This document shows, piece after piece, positions 48,963-58,734 of a DNA stretch of 64,000 nucleotides. Made by a program: the position numbers and the translations under genes. Position 1 is the first letter of the stretch, and each line of letters starts with the position of its first letter. The notes below the pieces were generated by a model. It did no database searches. It was not told where the DNA came from and saw only the letters and a list, made by a program, of their open reading frames with translations. The DNA is from Bisporella sp. PMI_857 (Eukaryota; Ascomycota; Leotiomycetes; Helotiales; Helotiaceae), in the NCBI GenBank assembly GCA_021307315.1, contig JAJSPD010000029.1, positions 434,001-498,000 of the forward strand, read 5' to 3'.

Positions 48963-49895
48963 ATGTCTCGAACACTTCTCATCACTGGCGCTACTGGCAA
49001 ACAGGGCGGCGCCGTGATCGATGCGCTCCTCAATCGAGCATCAGCCAAATTCACGATCCTTGCTGTCACACGAAACGCCAACTCCGCAAGTGCCAAGCGC
49101 CTGGCTGCAAAGTCGTCAGTTATCAAACTCATTGAAGGTGATCTCGATGCAGTACCGAATCTCTTTGCCTCTGCAAAAAAAGTCGCTGGATCCAGCCCTA
49201 TCTGGGGTGTGTACTCGGTCCAGGTCTCCATGGGCAAGGGCGTGACTTCCGAAGGCGAAGTGAAGCAAGGTACAGCTCTTATTGACGAGTCTATTAAGGC
49301 TGGAGTTGAGCATCTCGTATACAGTTCTGTGGAGCGAGGCGGCGAGAGCAGGTCCTGGGAAAATCCAACGCCAGTACCGCATTTCAAGACCAAGCATCGC
49401 ATCGAGCACCATCTACGTAACTCTACTGCAGATAGTAAGAGCGATATGGCCTGGACAGTTCTGCGACCCGTAGCTTTTATGGACAGCTTTGAGCCAGGAT
49501 TTTTCACCAGGATATTTATGACAATGCTACGAGACACGCTTGGAGAGAAGCCTGTACAATGGGTTGCAGTATCAGATATTGGATTTTTCGCCGCTGAGGC
49601 TTTTATCCACCCAGACAAATGGAGCTACAGAGCTGTTGGGATTGCCGGTGATGAGCTCACGTTTCAGGAGATGAGCATGGCTTTCCAAAAGGCGACAGGG
49701 AAGCCTATTGAGACAACATTTGGGCTTCTGGGGAAAGCTCTGAAGAATGGCGTTCCTGAGATCAAAGCTATGGTGAATTGGTTCAAGGACGAAGGGTACA
49801 AAGCGAACGTTTCAGAATTGAAGAAGGTACATCCCGACCTGATGGACTTGGAGACCTTTTTGAGAAAGAGTACTCAGTGGAATGGAACCCTGTAA
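48963..49895 (+). CDS. NmrA-like NAD(P)-binding protein (HSCARG type), array gene 1
   Basis: Atypical short-chain dehydrogenase fold of the NmrA/HSCARG group; such proteins bind NAD(P), are often not catalytic and act as redox sensors or enzyme partners. Single exon, 310 residues. The N terminus MSRTLLITGATGKQGGAVID carries the GATGxQGG dinucleotide motif at about 9-16; VSMGKGVTSEGEVKQGTALI, VEHLVYSSVERGG, the FKTKHRIEHHL helix with the Lys of the degenerate active site, and WTVLRPVAFMDSFEPGF follow in the order usual for this group. No signal peptide. It is followed by two more NmrA-type genes on alternating strands and preceded by a decayed one. Substrate and role are unknown. Confidence 0.87.
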   Translation: MSRTLLITGATGKQGGAVIDALLNRASAKFTILAVTRNANSASAKRLAAKSSVIKLIEGDLDAVPNLFASAKKVAGSSPIWGVYSVQVSMGKGVTSEGEVKQGTALIDESIKAGVEHLVYSSVERGGESRSWENPTPVPHFKTKHRIEHHLRNSTADSKSDMAWTVLRPVAFMDSFEPGFFTRIFMTMLRDTLGEKPVQWVAVSDIGFFAAEAFIHPDKWSYRAVGIAGDELTFQEMSMAFQKATGKPIETTFGLLGKALKNGVPEIKAMVNWFKDEGYKANVSELKKVHPDLMDLETFLRKSTQWNGTL

Positions 49896-50716
49896 TAATA
49901 ATAGATTTCTGTTCTTCTCTTGAAAAAGAGATAGGTCTCGGACGGAATATATCGCTTTAATCTTCCTGAGAACGCGAATTTAGGACATGTGACCTTCATG
50001 AAGCTTCAATGTATCACCGTTGCATCAGCTCACAGAAGAGGTCAGAGGTAACCGTTTATCCATGGAGTGGGTGCATAGTGAGAAGTGTGCATACCATGTT
50101 CTCCGTGGTGTGATACACCACCTCGAAGCGAAGCATGATAGATATCTCCCATAGTCGTATCATCCTTCTCCTTGTATTGCGCTTGCCTATTTGGTTGCTT
50201 AAACATCTAACATAGATCAATATGTGGCAATATTATCAAGAGGTTATGATTGTCGTTTGCCTGTAAAAAAGCAATTTCACATAGACGTAGATGTAGCTGT
50301 GAAATGATTGAAGCTATTGGACCAATGAGCATAACTCCAACCATTTGAATTGGTATAACTTGTTTACCGTTCAAATGCGTAGAGGATGCGAGCTACAAGA
50401 AGTTGGTCTACTCCATCATAATATGATCTTCAGCGTCTGATGTAACATAGAGGAGGATAGCCACAGAGTCTGCTGTTGTGACTTCTGTATATTATTTGTC
50501 TGGAAAGTGATAGTTCATTAAAAACGCGATAGACTCAACAGACACTCAGTAACGAAGATGGTGAAATTATAATTCTAAGAGCAGCTCACTGACTAAACTT
50601 CCATATTTGTTTAGTTCCTCTCAGCGAGTAGCACGATTGCACAAAGGATAAGCTGCACAATATAAATACAGACGGATTTCAAGTACAGACATGGCGGTAA
50701 TACCCTCTTCAGCCGC
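49896..50716. other. Intergenic between convergent NmrA genes 1 and 2
   Basis: 820 bp of AT-rich sequence between converging 3' ends; nothing recognised. Confidence 0.5.
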
Positions 50717-51658
50717 TTACAGAGCGGTTGGCTTCTTTGATACTTTCTGCTTCTTGGCTTCTCGGAGGAGATCCACCACTTTGGTCCATTTCAGCTCAGG
50801 ATACCGAGCATTATCTAGCGGCTCTAATTTTGCGGCCCCAGAAAACATATTTGCCATGTATTGCATGCCCTGCCAGGCTGGCATCATCCGATTCTCTCCC
50901 CCAAAGAGCCGTAAAATCCAGGTTATGAGGTTCAAGAACCATACACTGCCCATCCACGAAGGCCGATAGTTACCACCCTCCACCTCGCTCACTGCATCAG
51001 CGATATCCCTTATACTGACAACATCGCCTGCGATGCGGAGAAATTTTGGCGCAGGATTCGGATCTGCAGCCACGGCGGCCGTGTATGCGGCAGTGTTTGC
51101 TATAGTGGTAAAATCAAGAAGTTGTGTTGCCTTGCCGACATATGCGACCTTTCGACTTTTGTGATTGATCATTGGTGAGTCGCCAACTAGAAGGTCCATA
51201 AAGCCGCCGTTGAGGATGCTTGTCCAGCGGATACCCGAATTGTCTAGTCGAGCGTGGAACTGGCGTCGCAAATCCAAGTTGCGATTGGATCCCGGTTTTG
51301 TCTTAGTGAAGTCGAGGGCAAAATCAGAGGGGATGAACCTAGGCACCCTGGCAGCCATAGAGGCATCCAGGAGCTTGCCCTGAGCTGTGAGAATTACATC
51401 TCCTAAGCCCTGGAGTGTGGAAATGACACAGGTTGCTCCAGTAAGTTCACGAGTTAGAGATGGTACATCTGATAGGTCAACTGGAACAATGGTGATGCCA
51501 GCGCTGCGAAGCTTTCCGGTGCGCGATGGATCGGTTCTAGGACGTACGAGGGCCTTTACAGACACGCCTCGATTTATCAGTTCAGTTGCAACGAGCTGGC
51601 CCAAGCCACCAGTGGCGCCAGCAATTGCTACAAATGGCGCGGCCATCTTAGCCGCCAT
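50717..51658 (-). CDS. NmrA/isoflavone reductase-like (PCBER-type) protein, array gene 2
   Basis: NAD(P)-dependent reductase-like protein of the phenylcoumaran benzylic ether reductase/isoflavone reductase group. Single exon, 313 residues from ATG 51658 (a second Met four codons later is equally possible). Motifs: FVAIAGATGGLGQLVATEL (dinucleotide site), ALVRPRTDPSR (2'-phosphate-binding Arg residues suggest NADPH), CVISTLQGLGDVILTAQGKL, VPRFIPSDFALDF with the FIPSxF signature, then RQFHARLDNSGIRWTSILNG and the domain-end KWTKVVDLLREA. It differs clearly from array genes 1 and 3, so the array is not a recent tandem duplication. It converges with gene 1 and diverges from gene 3. Substrate unknown. 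Confidence 0.88.
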   Translation of the reverse strand: MAAKMAAPFVAIAGATGGLGQLVATELINRGVSVKALVRPRTDPSRTGKLRSAGITIVPVDLSDVPSLTRELTGATCVISTLQGLGDVILTAQGKLLDASMAARVPRFIPSDFALDFTKTKPGSNRNLDLRRQFHARLDNSGIRWTSILNGGFMDLLVGDSPMINHKSRKVAYVGKATQLLDFTTIANTAAYTAAVAADPNPAPKFLRIAGDVVSIRDIADAVSEVEGGNYRPSWMGSVWFLNLITWILRLFGGENRMMPAWQGMQYMANMFSGAAKLEPLDNARYPELKWTKVVDLLREAKKQKVSKKPTAL

Positions 51659-52301
51659 GAGCAAGTATAGTAGAGGCAGGGCTGGAAACCTTTAGTTTTG
51701 TTACGCAAAATTCACTGGAGCCAATGCGTCGAGATAATGAAGAAATGAATGGTTGAAGTTGAGTTGTGGGAGGCGAAGGCGAAGACCAAAACATAGGCTG
51801 GAGGCACGTACACGCCGCGATTGCCCGTGAAAATTGTTTAGCTGGTATCTTTGTTTGATTATGCAAACTTTGAGACGTTACCTTTCTGGGTTATATGTAC
51901 ATATGTCTGCGTGTCGCTGATTGCTAATTCATCTGAGCAGCATCCAACGGATTCAGTCAGTGCGCACCCATAACGCCACATCGCTGTCCGATGAATCGCG
52001 AGCTTGGTATATTTTCAGCGCTAGTCCAGAGCCAAACCAAACGCAGCACACCCCACCATGCTACTTATTCCACATGCCGGTCTACATTCGAGCCCGTGTC
52101 CGAAACATGATTACACAATACATGGACATATTTTCATCAGGGGGATCAATGACTTTGCACCGGTGGGGACAGGTAGATACAAGTATGTATAAGTAGGCGG
52201 ACGTCTCAGTAAGTAGGATATACAGATTCCTTCGTGTTCCTTTTCAAACTGCAGCTTATTTCCCACCACAGTCCAACCTATTGAAGCAAACCGTATCTAA
52301 G
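51659..52301. promoter_or_regulatory. Divergent promoter region between array genes 2 and 3
   Basis: 643 bp between divergent starts, presumably carrying both promoters, which would allow co-regulation. No binding site can be named. Confidence 0.45.
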
Positions 52302-53386
52302 ATGTCTAAGCTCTTGACTGTATTTGGAGCTACTGGAAACCAGGGTGGTTCTATCATTAGAGCGGTGTTGAGTGATCCCGCATTGTCGAAAGAGTTCAAG
52401 ATTCGTGGTATCACTCGCGATGTGTCCAAGCCAGCGGCGCAGGCTTTGGCAAGCCAGGGTGTTGAGGTGAAGGCGGTAGGTGTCTAGCGCGTATTTATTC
52501 TGTGCGAGATTAACGAAGCGGCTAACACAACAAAGGCTGACATGGGCTCCAAAAGCTCATTGGAAGAAGCTATTCAGGGCTCCCACACCGTGTTTTTCGT
52601 GACGACGCCGAACTTCATGTCTGGCGAATCTATCAGCCAAGAGCTAACTCACGGCAAGAACGTAGCTGATGCCGCGCACCAGGCCGAAGTCCAGCATCTT
52701 ATCTTTTCTTCTTTGCCTCATGTGACAGAGACAACGAACGGTCGTCTTAAGCACGCTTTGCATTTCGACATGAAGGCCGATGTAGAGCGCTATATCCGCT
52801 CAAAGGGACTGCCCAGCACCTTCATCCTGCCAGGCTACTTTATGAGCAATTTTTCCGCGCTCCAAATGCTGAAGAAGGGAGATGACGGGGTCTATACTCT
52901 AGCTTACCCAGTTAGCGGCAAGGCCGAATTCCCCCTCATAGACACAGAGTCAGATTTTGGTGAGTGCCAGTTCTCAGACAACCTGAGCCGCATTTGTCAA
53001 TACCTGACAAGTCGTCGATAAACTGCTAACTAGTTGCCTCTATTAAAGGTAAATACGTAGTCGCAGCAATCAAGAGCCGTACCAAGGTCCTCGGCAAGCA
53101 AATCCTGGCGGCAGCTGACTACTACACTCCATCACGCATTATCTCTGAGTTCGAAGAGGTGACTGGCAAGAAGGGGCGCTTTGTGTCGATCGACGCAGAG
53201 ACTTATAAGAGCTTCTTCCCTGGAACACTGGGCGACGAACTGCTAGACAATCACTTGTTCATCGAGGATCCAGGCTATTTCGTGGGCAAGAGTCTGAAGG
53301 ACAGCCTAGATATCCTGGCTGAAGTGGGATTGAAGCCGGCAACGTGGAAGGAGTTCTTGGAGAAGAACAAGAGCGCTTTTCAGTAG
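52302..53386 (+). CDS. NmrA-like NAD(P)-binding protein (HSCARG type), array gene 3
   Basis: Exons 52302-52475, 52536-52959 and 53049-53386 (introns 60 and 89 nt; branch GCTAAC in the first) give 311 residues. It begins MSKLLTVFGATGNQGGSII, with the GATGNQGG NAD(P) motif, then RGITRDVSKPAAQALASQG, the HTVFFVTTPNF strand, GKNVADAAHQAEVQHLIFSS, FDMKADVERYIRSKGLPSTF, FILPGYFMSNF, and the C-terminal FLEKNKSAF. This is the classical NmrA-like family arrangement (negative regulator of nitrogen metabolism type, HSCARG redox sensors). The middle intron contains stops. Divergent from gene 2. Function is probably dinucleotide sensing or reductase-like; no substrate can be read. Confidence 0.9.
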
Positions 53387-53430
53387 TAGCCTGGTGATGT
53401 CAAATTGCTAAACAAAATCGGGGAAAGAGT

Positions 53431-53900
53431 GTGGGGGCGCAACCTCACGTATCATATCTACGAACAATCATACAATACAAGCACCTACAACCCGTATTCT
53501 ATCGACATGATACCCTCTATCAATTTCATATTCTTGACATGGAGCTTCAAGCCCAGGCAATCAAGGATTATATTAGCCGTTGTAAAACTAGTCCACCAAG
53601 TCCAACTAAGCAAATTTTAGGTCAGCTAGTCAAAAGTTGTCAAATAGTGATGCATTTCGCTATTTTTCTTGCGGAAGAAAATAAGCAATTACGGCTTAAA
53701 ACACTCGACCAAAAAAAGAACAGCGAAGAAAAAGGGTTGTATTGCTTAAAAAAGTTAAATCAAATCCAAAAACTAATTTACAGCTTGTGAAAAAAGCCAC
53801 AAGTCTGCAAATTTCTGCAAAAACCCATGCACTTTTTATTTGTAGTATATGTAAATTACTCGAACATACGGCCCCTACATGCCTACAAAAGGGAGCCTAG
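53431..53900 (+). pseudogene. C-terminal fossil of a pogo/Fot1 DDE transposase
   Basis: The frame reads YKHLQPVFYRHDTL, IKDYISRCKTSPPSPTKQIL, GQLVKSCQIVMHFAIFLAEE and NKQLR, the conserved tail of fungal pogo-type transposases (SPPSPT, LVKGCQ.AMH...LAEENK.LR). After a stop at 53788-53790 the same register continues to CSICKLLEHTAPTC, a zinc-knuckle-like C-x2-C-x4-H-x4-C often found at the end of these proteins. No ATG, no DDE triad and no terminal repeat are visible, so only the 3' end of the element remains. Its AT-rich, stop-containing state is consistent with mutation decay. Confidence 0.6.
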
Positions 53901-54269
53901 ATTGTATATAATTTTATATTAATTAATTCAATTGGTTATTGTGAGAATCGTGATTGACGTCTTGAAACGGTGTTAGTTATAGGAAAAAATAGGTGTATCA
54001 TGAATACTCGTTCTGGCAGTTACTTAGTATGTAGAGGAAATCTTATTGAAGTTGAGCACGAAGCTCCTATCCAAGGAAATATCCATGTACGTATATAGAA
54101 ACTATTGTACACTAGATCGACATAAATCACTACCGGCCCATCAAGCCACCTATCGTCCCGCGATTCTGTCCCAAGGTGGCTTCTCTGCGCAGCAGAGCTG
54201 CCGAGCCTCAGGGCCACGTACAGACGTACTATGTCCGTTCATAACACTACTCCGCAAAACAAAATCGCC
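53901..54269. other. AT-rich spacer
   Basis: Nothing recognised apart from the trailing end of the transposase fossil. Confidence 0.4.
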
Positions 54270-54695
54270 TTAGATGATTCGGATCTCACCACCAATACCA
54301 GCACCAGGCGCGCATCCACCGCTAAAAGTAACCTGCCCAATAGTTTGAACTTGGCCATATGGTGCCGTTTTCAGAGTTTGCCCCCTCTGGCCAAGCTCGA
54401 TCGATCCAGACCTCCCATTTATGGTGCATTGACCCGCGTTCAATCTGTAGGAAATACCGCACGGGCTAAAGTCCGGTGGATTTAGAACAGGGTTTCTGAG
54501 TGATCTGAAAACCCCGTCGGAGCCATCGCAGATCTCCGCGTGTCTAAACGTAGTCCCTAGACTTGGGTCTCCAACGTTGAGAATGCAGGCACGGGCAGTA
54601 TCTACACCGCATTCGTCACCTAATTCTAACACCCAGTCTTGGCCCAAAGCGGGGGAGAAAGTGGCCAAAAGTGCAATAACTTGGAGGACAAGCAC
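54270..54695 (-). CDS. Small secreted Cys-containing protein; start codon not visible
   Basis: The frame encodes about 141 residues with a hydrophobic leader (VLVLQVIALLATFSPALGQ) and a mature part with six cysteines (DECGVDTARAC, AEICDG, SPCGIS, GQCTING, GGCAPG), the profile of a small secreted protein, possibly an effector candidate. The leader is preceded in frame by TAA and the first codon is GTG. CTAAC...TTAAG lies just upstream and could be a branch site and acceptor, with the Met on an earlier exon, but no ATG occurs on this strand between 54696 and the TATA-like box at 54877-54884. Either a non-ATG or distant exon start is used, or the start has been lost by mutation. No family recognised. 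Confidence 0.5.
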   Translation of the reverse strand: MLVLQVIALLATFSPALGQDWVLELGDECGVDTARACILNVGDPSLGTTFRHAEICDGSDGVFRSLRNPVLNPPDFSPCGISYRLNAGQCTINGRSGSIELGQRGQTLKTAPYGQVQTIGQVTFSGGCAPGAGIGGEIRII

Positions 54696-54876
54696 TTAAT
54701 ACGTTAGCTTATGCTTGTATGTAAAAGGTTCTCAAGTACGAACTAGCTGCAGTCTATAGGAATTCCGTTTGTTGAATTGAAGCAAAGACTGTTTGTTATT
54801 AATGTTTAGTCGTTGTGCGGATGAGTAAAATGAAAGAAGTAGTGAGTATAAAGCAAACTGTTGAGGGCGAAGAGTG

Positions 54877-54884
54877 CCTTTATA
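54877..54884 (-). promoter_or_regulatory. TATA-like box of the small secreted protein gene
   Basis: Reads TATAAAGG on the minus strand, followed by a C/T-rich, AC-rich leader (CAACAG...CATCCGCACAACG) typical of highly expressed fungal genes, about 180 bp upstream of the open frame. Confidence 0.4.
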
Positions 54885-56972
54885 TTTTTGTAGTCTCCTA
54901 TAAGCATATGGGATCTCAGGTTTTGGTCTTTCCTACAAGCGCAAAACCAAATGCAATCTTTCGAAAGTAAAACCAGCTCCAGAAAAGTTTATTTTTCTTG
55001 CTAAAACAGCCGAAAGTCGGTGTTTTGATTCTATAGTTACTATTTGAAACCACTAGTGGACTATTCATTTAAAGTTTTGTCTACCTGAAAACCGAAAATT
55101 CATGCATACGTGGTTGAAATAGCGCTCAACAACTTTTTTAAAGTTCAACATATAACCAGCCAAGAAAGACCTGTCCTCACTTTACCGTCCAAATGTCTTG
55201 ATGTCAATGCTACCCCTCTTATGAAACCTAAGCTATGCCCATTGCTAATCTGCGGCTATTATCTCTACCTGACTATCTATTACAATCGGCTGACCTTCAG
55301 TATCCATTCTCAATTGTTGGCGAGGCTACGAAAAGCTTAATAAAGCACCTCACAACCTGGATAAGCATTGTCCGCCTGATGGCAGGGGAGAGAAAAAGAT
55401 CACGAGCAGACGACGGTTCATGAAGGATATAAAAAGAATTGGGAGACTTGGGCGCCGGGCGTGGGGAAATTATGAAGTGTGTAAGAAAGTCTCAGGAAAG
55501 GAGTTGGATTTAAGGCTCAACAGGAATAGCAGCTTTGAGAAAGGATAAGGGAGTTTGAATATAAGTGCGACAGGGTCGATAATATGGATGAAATTTTACA
55601 GGTAGTATAGTATAAGTTCACAGATGAGTGCCGTGATAAAAAAGACTCTTGTGAGAACTGTAAGCCGAAGAAGCAGAGTCAAACAGAGGAACCCCCTGGG
55701 TACCCTCGCTTAGCTGCACAATATGCGGAGAAGACTATAACACCTGTGGAATTCGAGGCGTTCCATTATGCGCCAAGATTGCAATGGCCTCTGACCCGTG
55801 ACTGCAACAAACTTGACTATGCATAAATAAAACCTTAAATAACCAAAATAAACGAAACATCGATAAAGAAAGTCCATTGTCTGTACTTAGAAGGCTTGAC
55901 TAGACAAAAAATTGCGTAGTGGGCGCTTGCAAATACACATCCAAGTCTCTTCTCAAGATGATTTGAGCTCGGCAATATACTTCGTACATAGCCGAAAATT
56001 CTTGCATATCGTGTCTGTGCATCGTCTCAAAATTTCGGCGAATAATAGTTGCCTAGCAAATAATTTTCTAGACTTTCCATAATTTTAGGCCTTCTTTAGT
56101 AACAACGCCTGAAACCCGCACTAATATGAAATCTAGAATTTTTCGGCCATGTACAAAGTAGAACCATGGAACCGAGGAATAGCCGGCTTGGCGACTCCGC
56201 CAAGAGAAAACACAATACAGCCACTCTTCACAAAGTAGCTGCCAAGACACAAATGTAAAGAAAAGTAGGGTAAGCTAGGAAAGGAACTCGGGGCACTAAG
56301 CCTGTTCCTACTTACTCTTTATTTTCTGTTCTGCTACACTGATATGTATTAAACGGTTGGTTCTTGGCAAAATCAGCCTTACAGACCATTTTTTCCTACG
56401 TACACTTCTTAGAAAGAAACGTAACCGATTTATATTATATCACTTTTTAACGTCCTGCTAACATGTGAACCTCTTTATTGTCACGCGAATACCTCTGTAA
56501 AACCAATACAATGCGATATTCTATTGACTAAGAGATCAAACAAGGAGATAAACTATCTACACGACAAAAGTAGGGTGTGTAGGTCGTCAGTAAGGGGGCA
56601 AGCCACAAAACTTTACTGTGCTCAGGGGCCGAGCCCCCCATTCTGCTACGCTCAGCTTTTGTAGTAAATGCACGGACCTGTAAACGACCCGTGTAAAGTA
56701 TCAACAAAGGCGGTTGTTAGGTGTAACGATCGAAAAACTGAAAGATTTCTTTGTAATATTATTAGCAATATAGTCATCACATTTTTATATTGGGACTGGC
56801 CCTTAAACCCCCATGTTTTGCTGCGCTCAAAAGACTTTACAGGCAGCATTTGGTTTAAACTACCTCTGCGGTTAAGCTGGACTGGTAAAGGAAGACACAC
56901 ACAGTCAATGTTATCCTTACACTATGTGTAAGATGGGTTCAGGGGTATTGGTGAAGATAATGGCGTTTCAGA
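54885..56972. other. Decayed AT-rich region with an orphan frame
   Basis: The plus-strand frame at 55614-55826 reads DECRDKKDSCENCKPKKQSQ and later TPVEFEAFHYAPRLQWPLTR before a stop. It looks coding (charged, two Cys pairs) but has no start and no family I know. The rest is anonymous. Confidence 0.35.
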
Positions 56973-57185
56973 CTAGATAGTGGTAGCGGCCACTTGCATT
57001 GCGGAAGCATGATAGGATCTCAGACTCAGCCTTGCCTCCCCTTCGTGATTTAGATCATTGGGACACCAGCGAACGAGACTAGCAAGCACATAGATGCGAT
57101 GGCGAACTTTATACGGCAGGTCGAGGAAAGAGCGAGAATTTCTCGAAAATGGAGTACCCATCGGGAATTTGAAGTATGTGTGCAT
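56973..57185 (-). pseudogene. Truncated F-box-like/fungal hypothetical N-terminal fragment
   Basis: ATG-initiated 70-codon frame containing SFLDLPYKVRHRIYVLASLV and RWCPNDLNHEG, like the opening of a widespread family of long fungal hypothetical proteins (F-LDLPYEVRHRIYVLAGLVR). The frame ends after QVAATTI, and no continuation of the usual several-hundred-residue protein is visible to the left. Likely a relic; a short first exon is less likely. Confidence 0.4.
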
Positions 57186-58734
57186 TGTGGATTAAGACAT
57201 AACCTTTTTTGGGTAGGAGTGGTGGTAAGGATACTAGTGCCGAAGCGTTTGACACTCATGTCCTTCAGCAGGAACAGGAGCCAAGAGGATCTTGCCAAGG
57301 ACATATGGTTTTGTACAGTAACAATTAGTGGAGTATCAAACCAATCTATATTCCGGGCAATAATCCTGACATGTGTCTGACCAAGAGACACATTCACCGA
57401 TGAGCCAATTGCTATTTCAACCGAACCACCATGAGCACAAAAGATTCTTAGGAAAGACTACATAGCCGTACTGTTCGAAATTAGCACCTTCCGAACTGAG
57501 TATATAACGTAGTTGATCAGACAAGTCAACGCAAGCTAGCGCAAGGTGCAGGATTGTTGAGAGCCTCAGGCACCAACTTACCAGTCACACATCCTCTCCG
57601 ATTTCATCCTCCTTATCTGTCCTCGACTAACGTCTATCCCTGCATGGAGAGACGCACGCCGTGGCGAGATATATCATAGATATGGCGACCGTGGATACCT
57701 TAGATTTAGCTGGCCGGGATCCGACTCAGGTTGACTCAACTAGATAAATCTTATATTGAATCTTAGCCGAACTGTATCTTACATAAATATGCGCCAAGCA
57801 AACTTTGTGGCTGCACTGTGGCTTCGCTTTAATGTAATGGTTCGCCTCGGGGTAGACTATTTCTGCCGAATTTAAACCGGTCGTACAGTCGACATTCCTG
57901 GCGCACAGTCACAGTCTAAGCATCAACCTCCACCGACAGCGCTAAAAGGCGTTCGGCGTTTTCTAAGTTACTTCATGTGGCTCGATTTGCCGTTCTACAA
58001 GAGCTGCAAACCTCCGTCTGTTTCTATCGCTCGCGCTTCCGGCCACTAGGATCGCTCGATCACGATGATGCCCACCGAGAAGACCAGCTTGGTGCAGACG
58101 TTCCAGGGATTTGCCTGCTTTTCGTGCGTGCGCGGGGCCATCTTCAGTCCTCCCAAGTACTCGACTTCCGTATTGGTGTCTATGCCCAAAATACAAGATC
58201 CAGATCGTCTTCCCCGTACTCTGCGGCAACTGCGACCGCAGAAGACGACACCATAACGTAATTTCTCAGGGAAACTTGAATCAGGGGTCCCAAGAAGACC
58301 CTTACCGAGCCTGAAAGGCCCCCACCTCGAACCTTTGTTCCAACCTTAGCAGCCGAGGGGGTGGACAAAAAAGTCGCGCACCACACCATACCATGTGTAT
58401 TCGACTATTCAAGCTACTAGTCCGTCATTTGACCCTCTGTAGCGATAACATCGCGATACCTCTGTAGCATTGAATGTACCTATCTATTGATAGTGCTCTG
58501 TGTGATGGCTTCTCAACCTTCTATAGCTGCCTCCTTGAGGGTGTCGTCGTCCTAAATTGCATGCGCTAGAATACGCATATATTCCAGTTCATGTACCAAT
58601 ACTGTCTATTGGCCAATGGACTTGCACCCCATCAAAAATCACTGATCACAGGTCGAGCCCAAAGCCGGGTGGGCAAACCATAGATCAACTCGAATGACGA
58701 CCTAGACGTAGCTTTCCCATTCTCGAGAGAGATG
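57186..58734. other. Intergenic between fragment and HET gene
   Basis: AT-rich to 57.9 kb, then a GC-richer block (57950-58390) with open frames on both strands but no conserved motif. The block may be a short unrecognised gene or a relic. 3' region of the TPR-HET gene follows. Confidence 0.35.

Noticed and set aside
57950..58390. GC-richer block with open frames on both strands
   Set aside because: Several mutually exclusive frames, none with conserved motifs or convincing splice joins.
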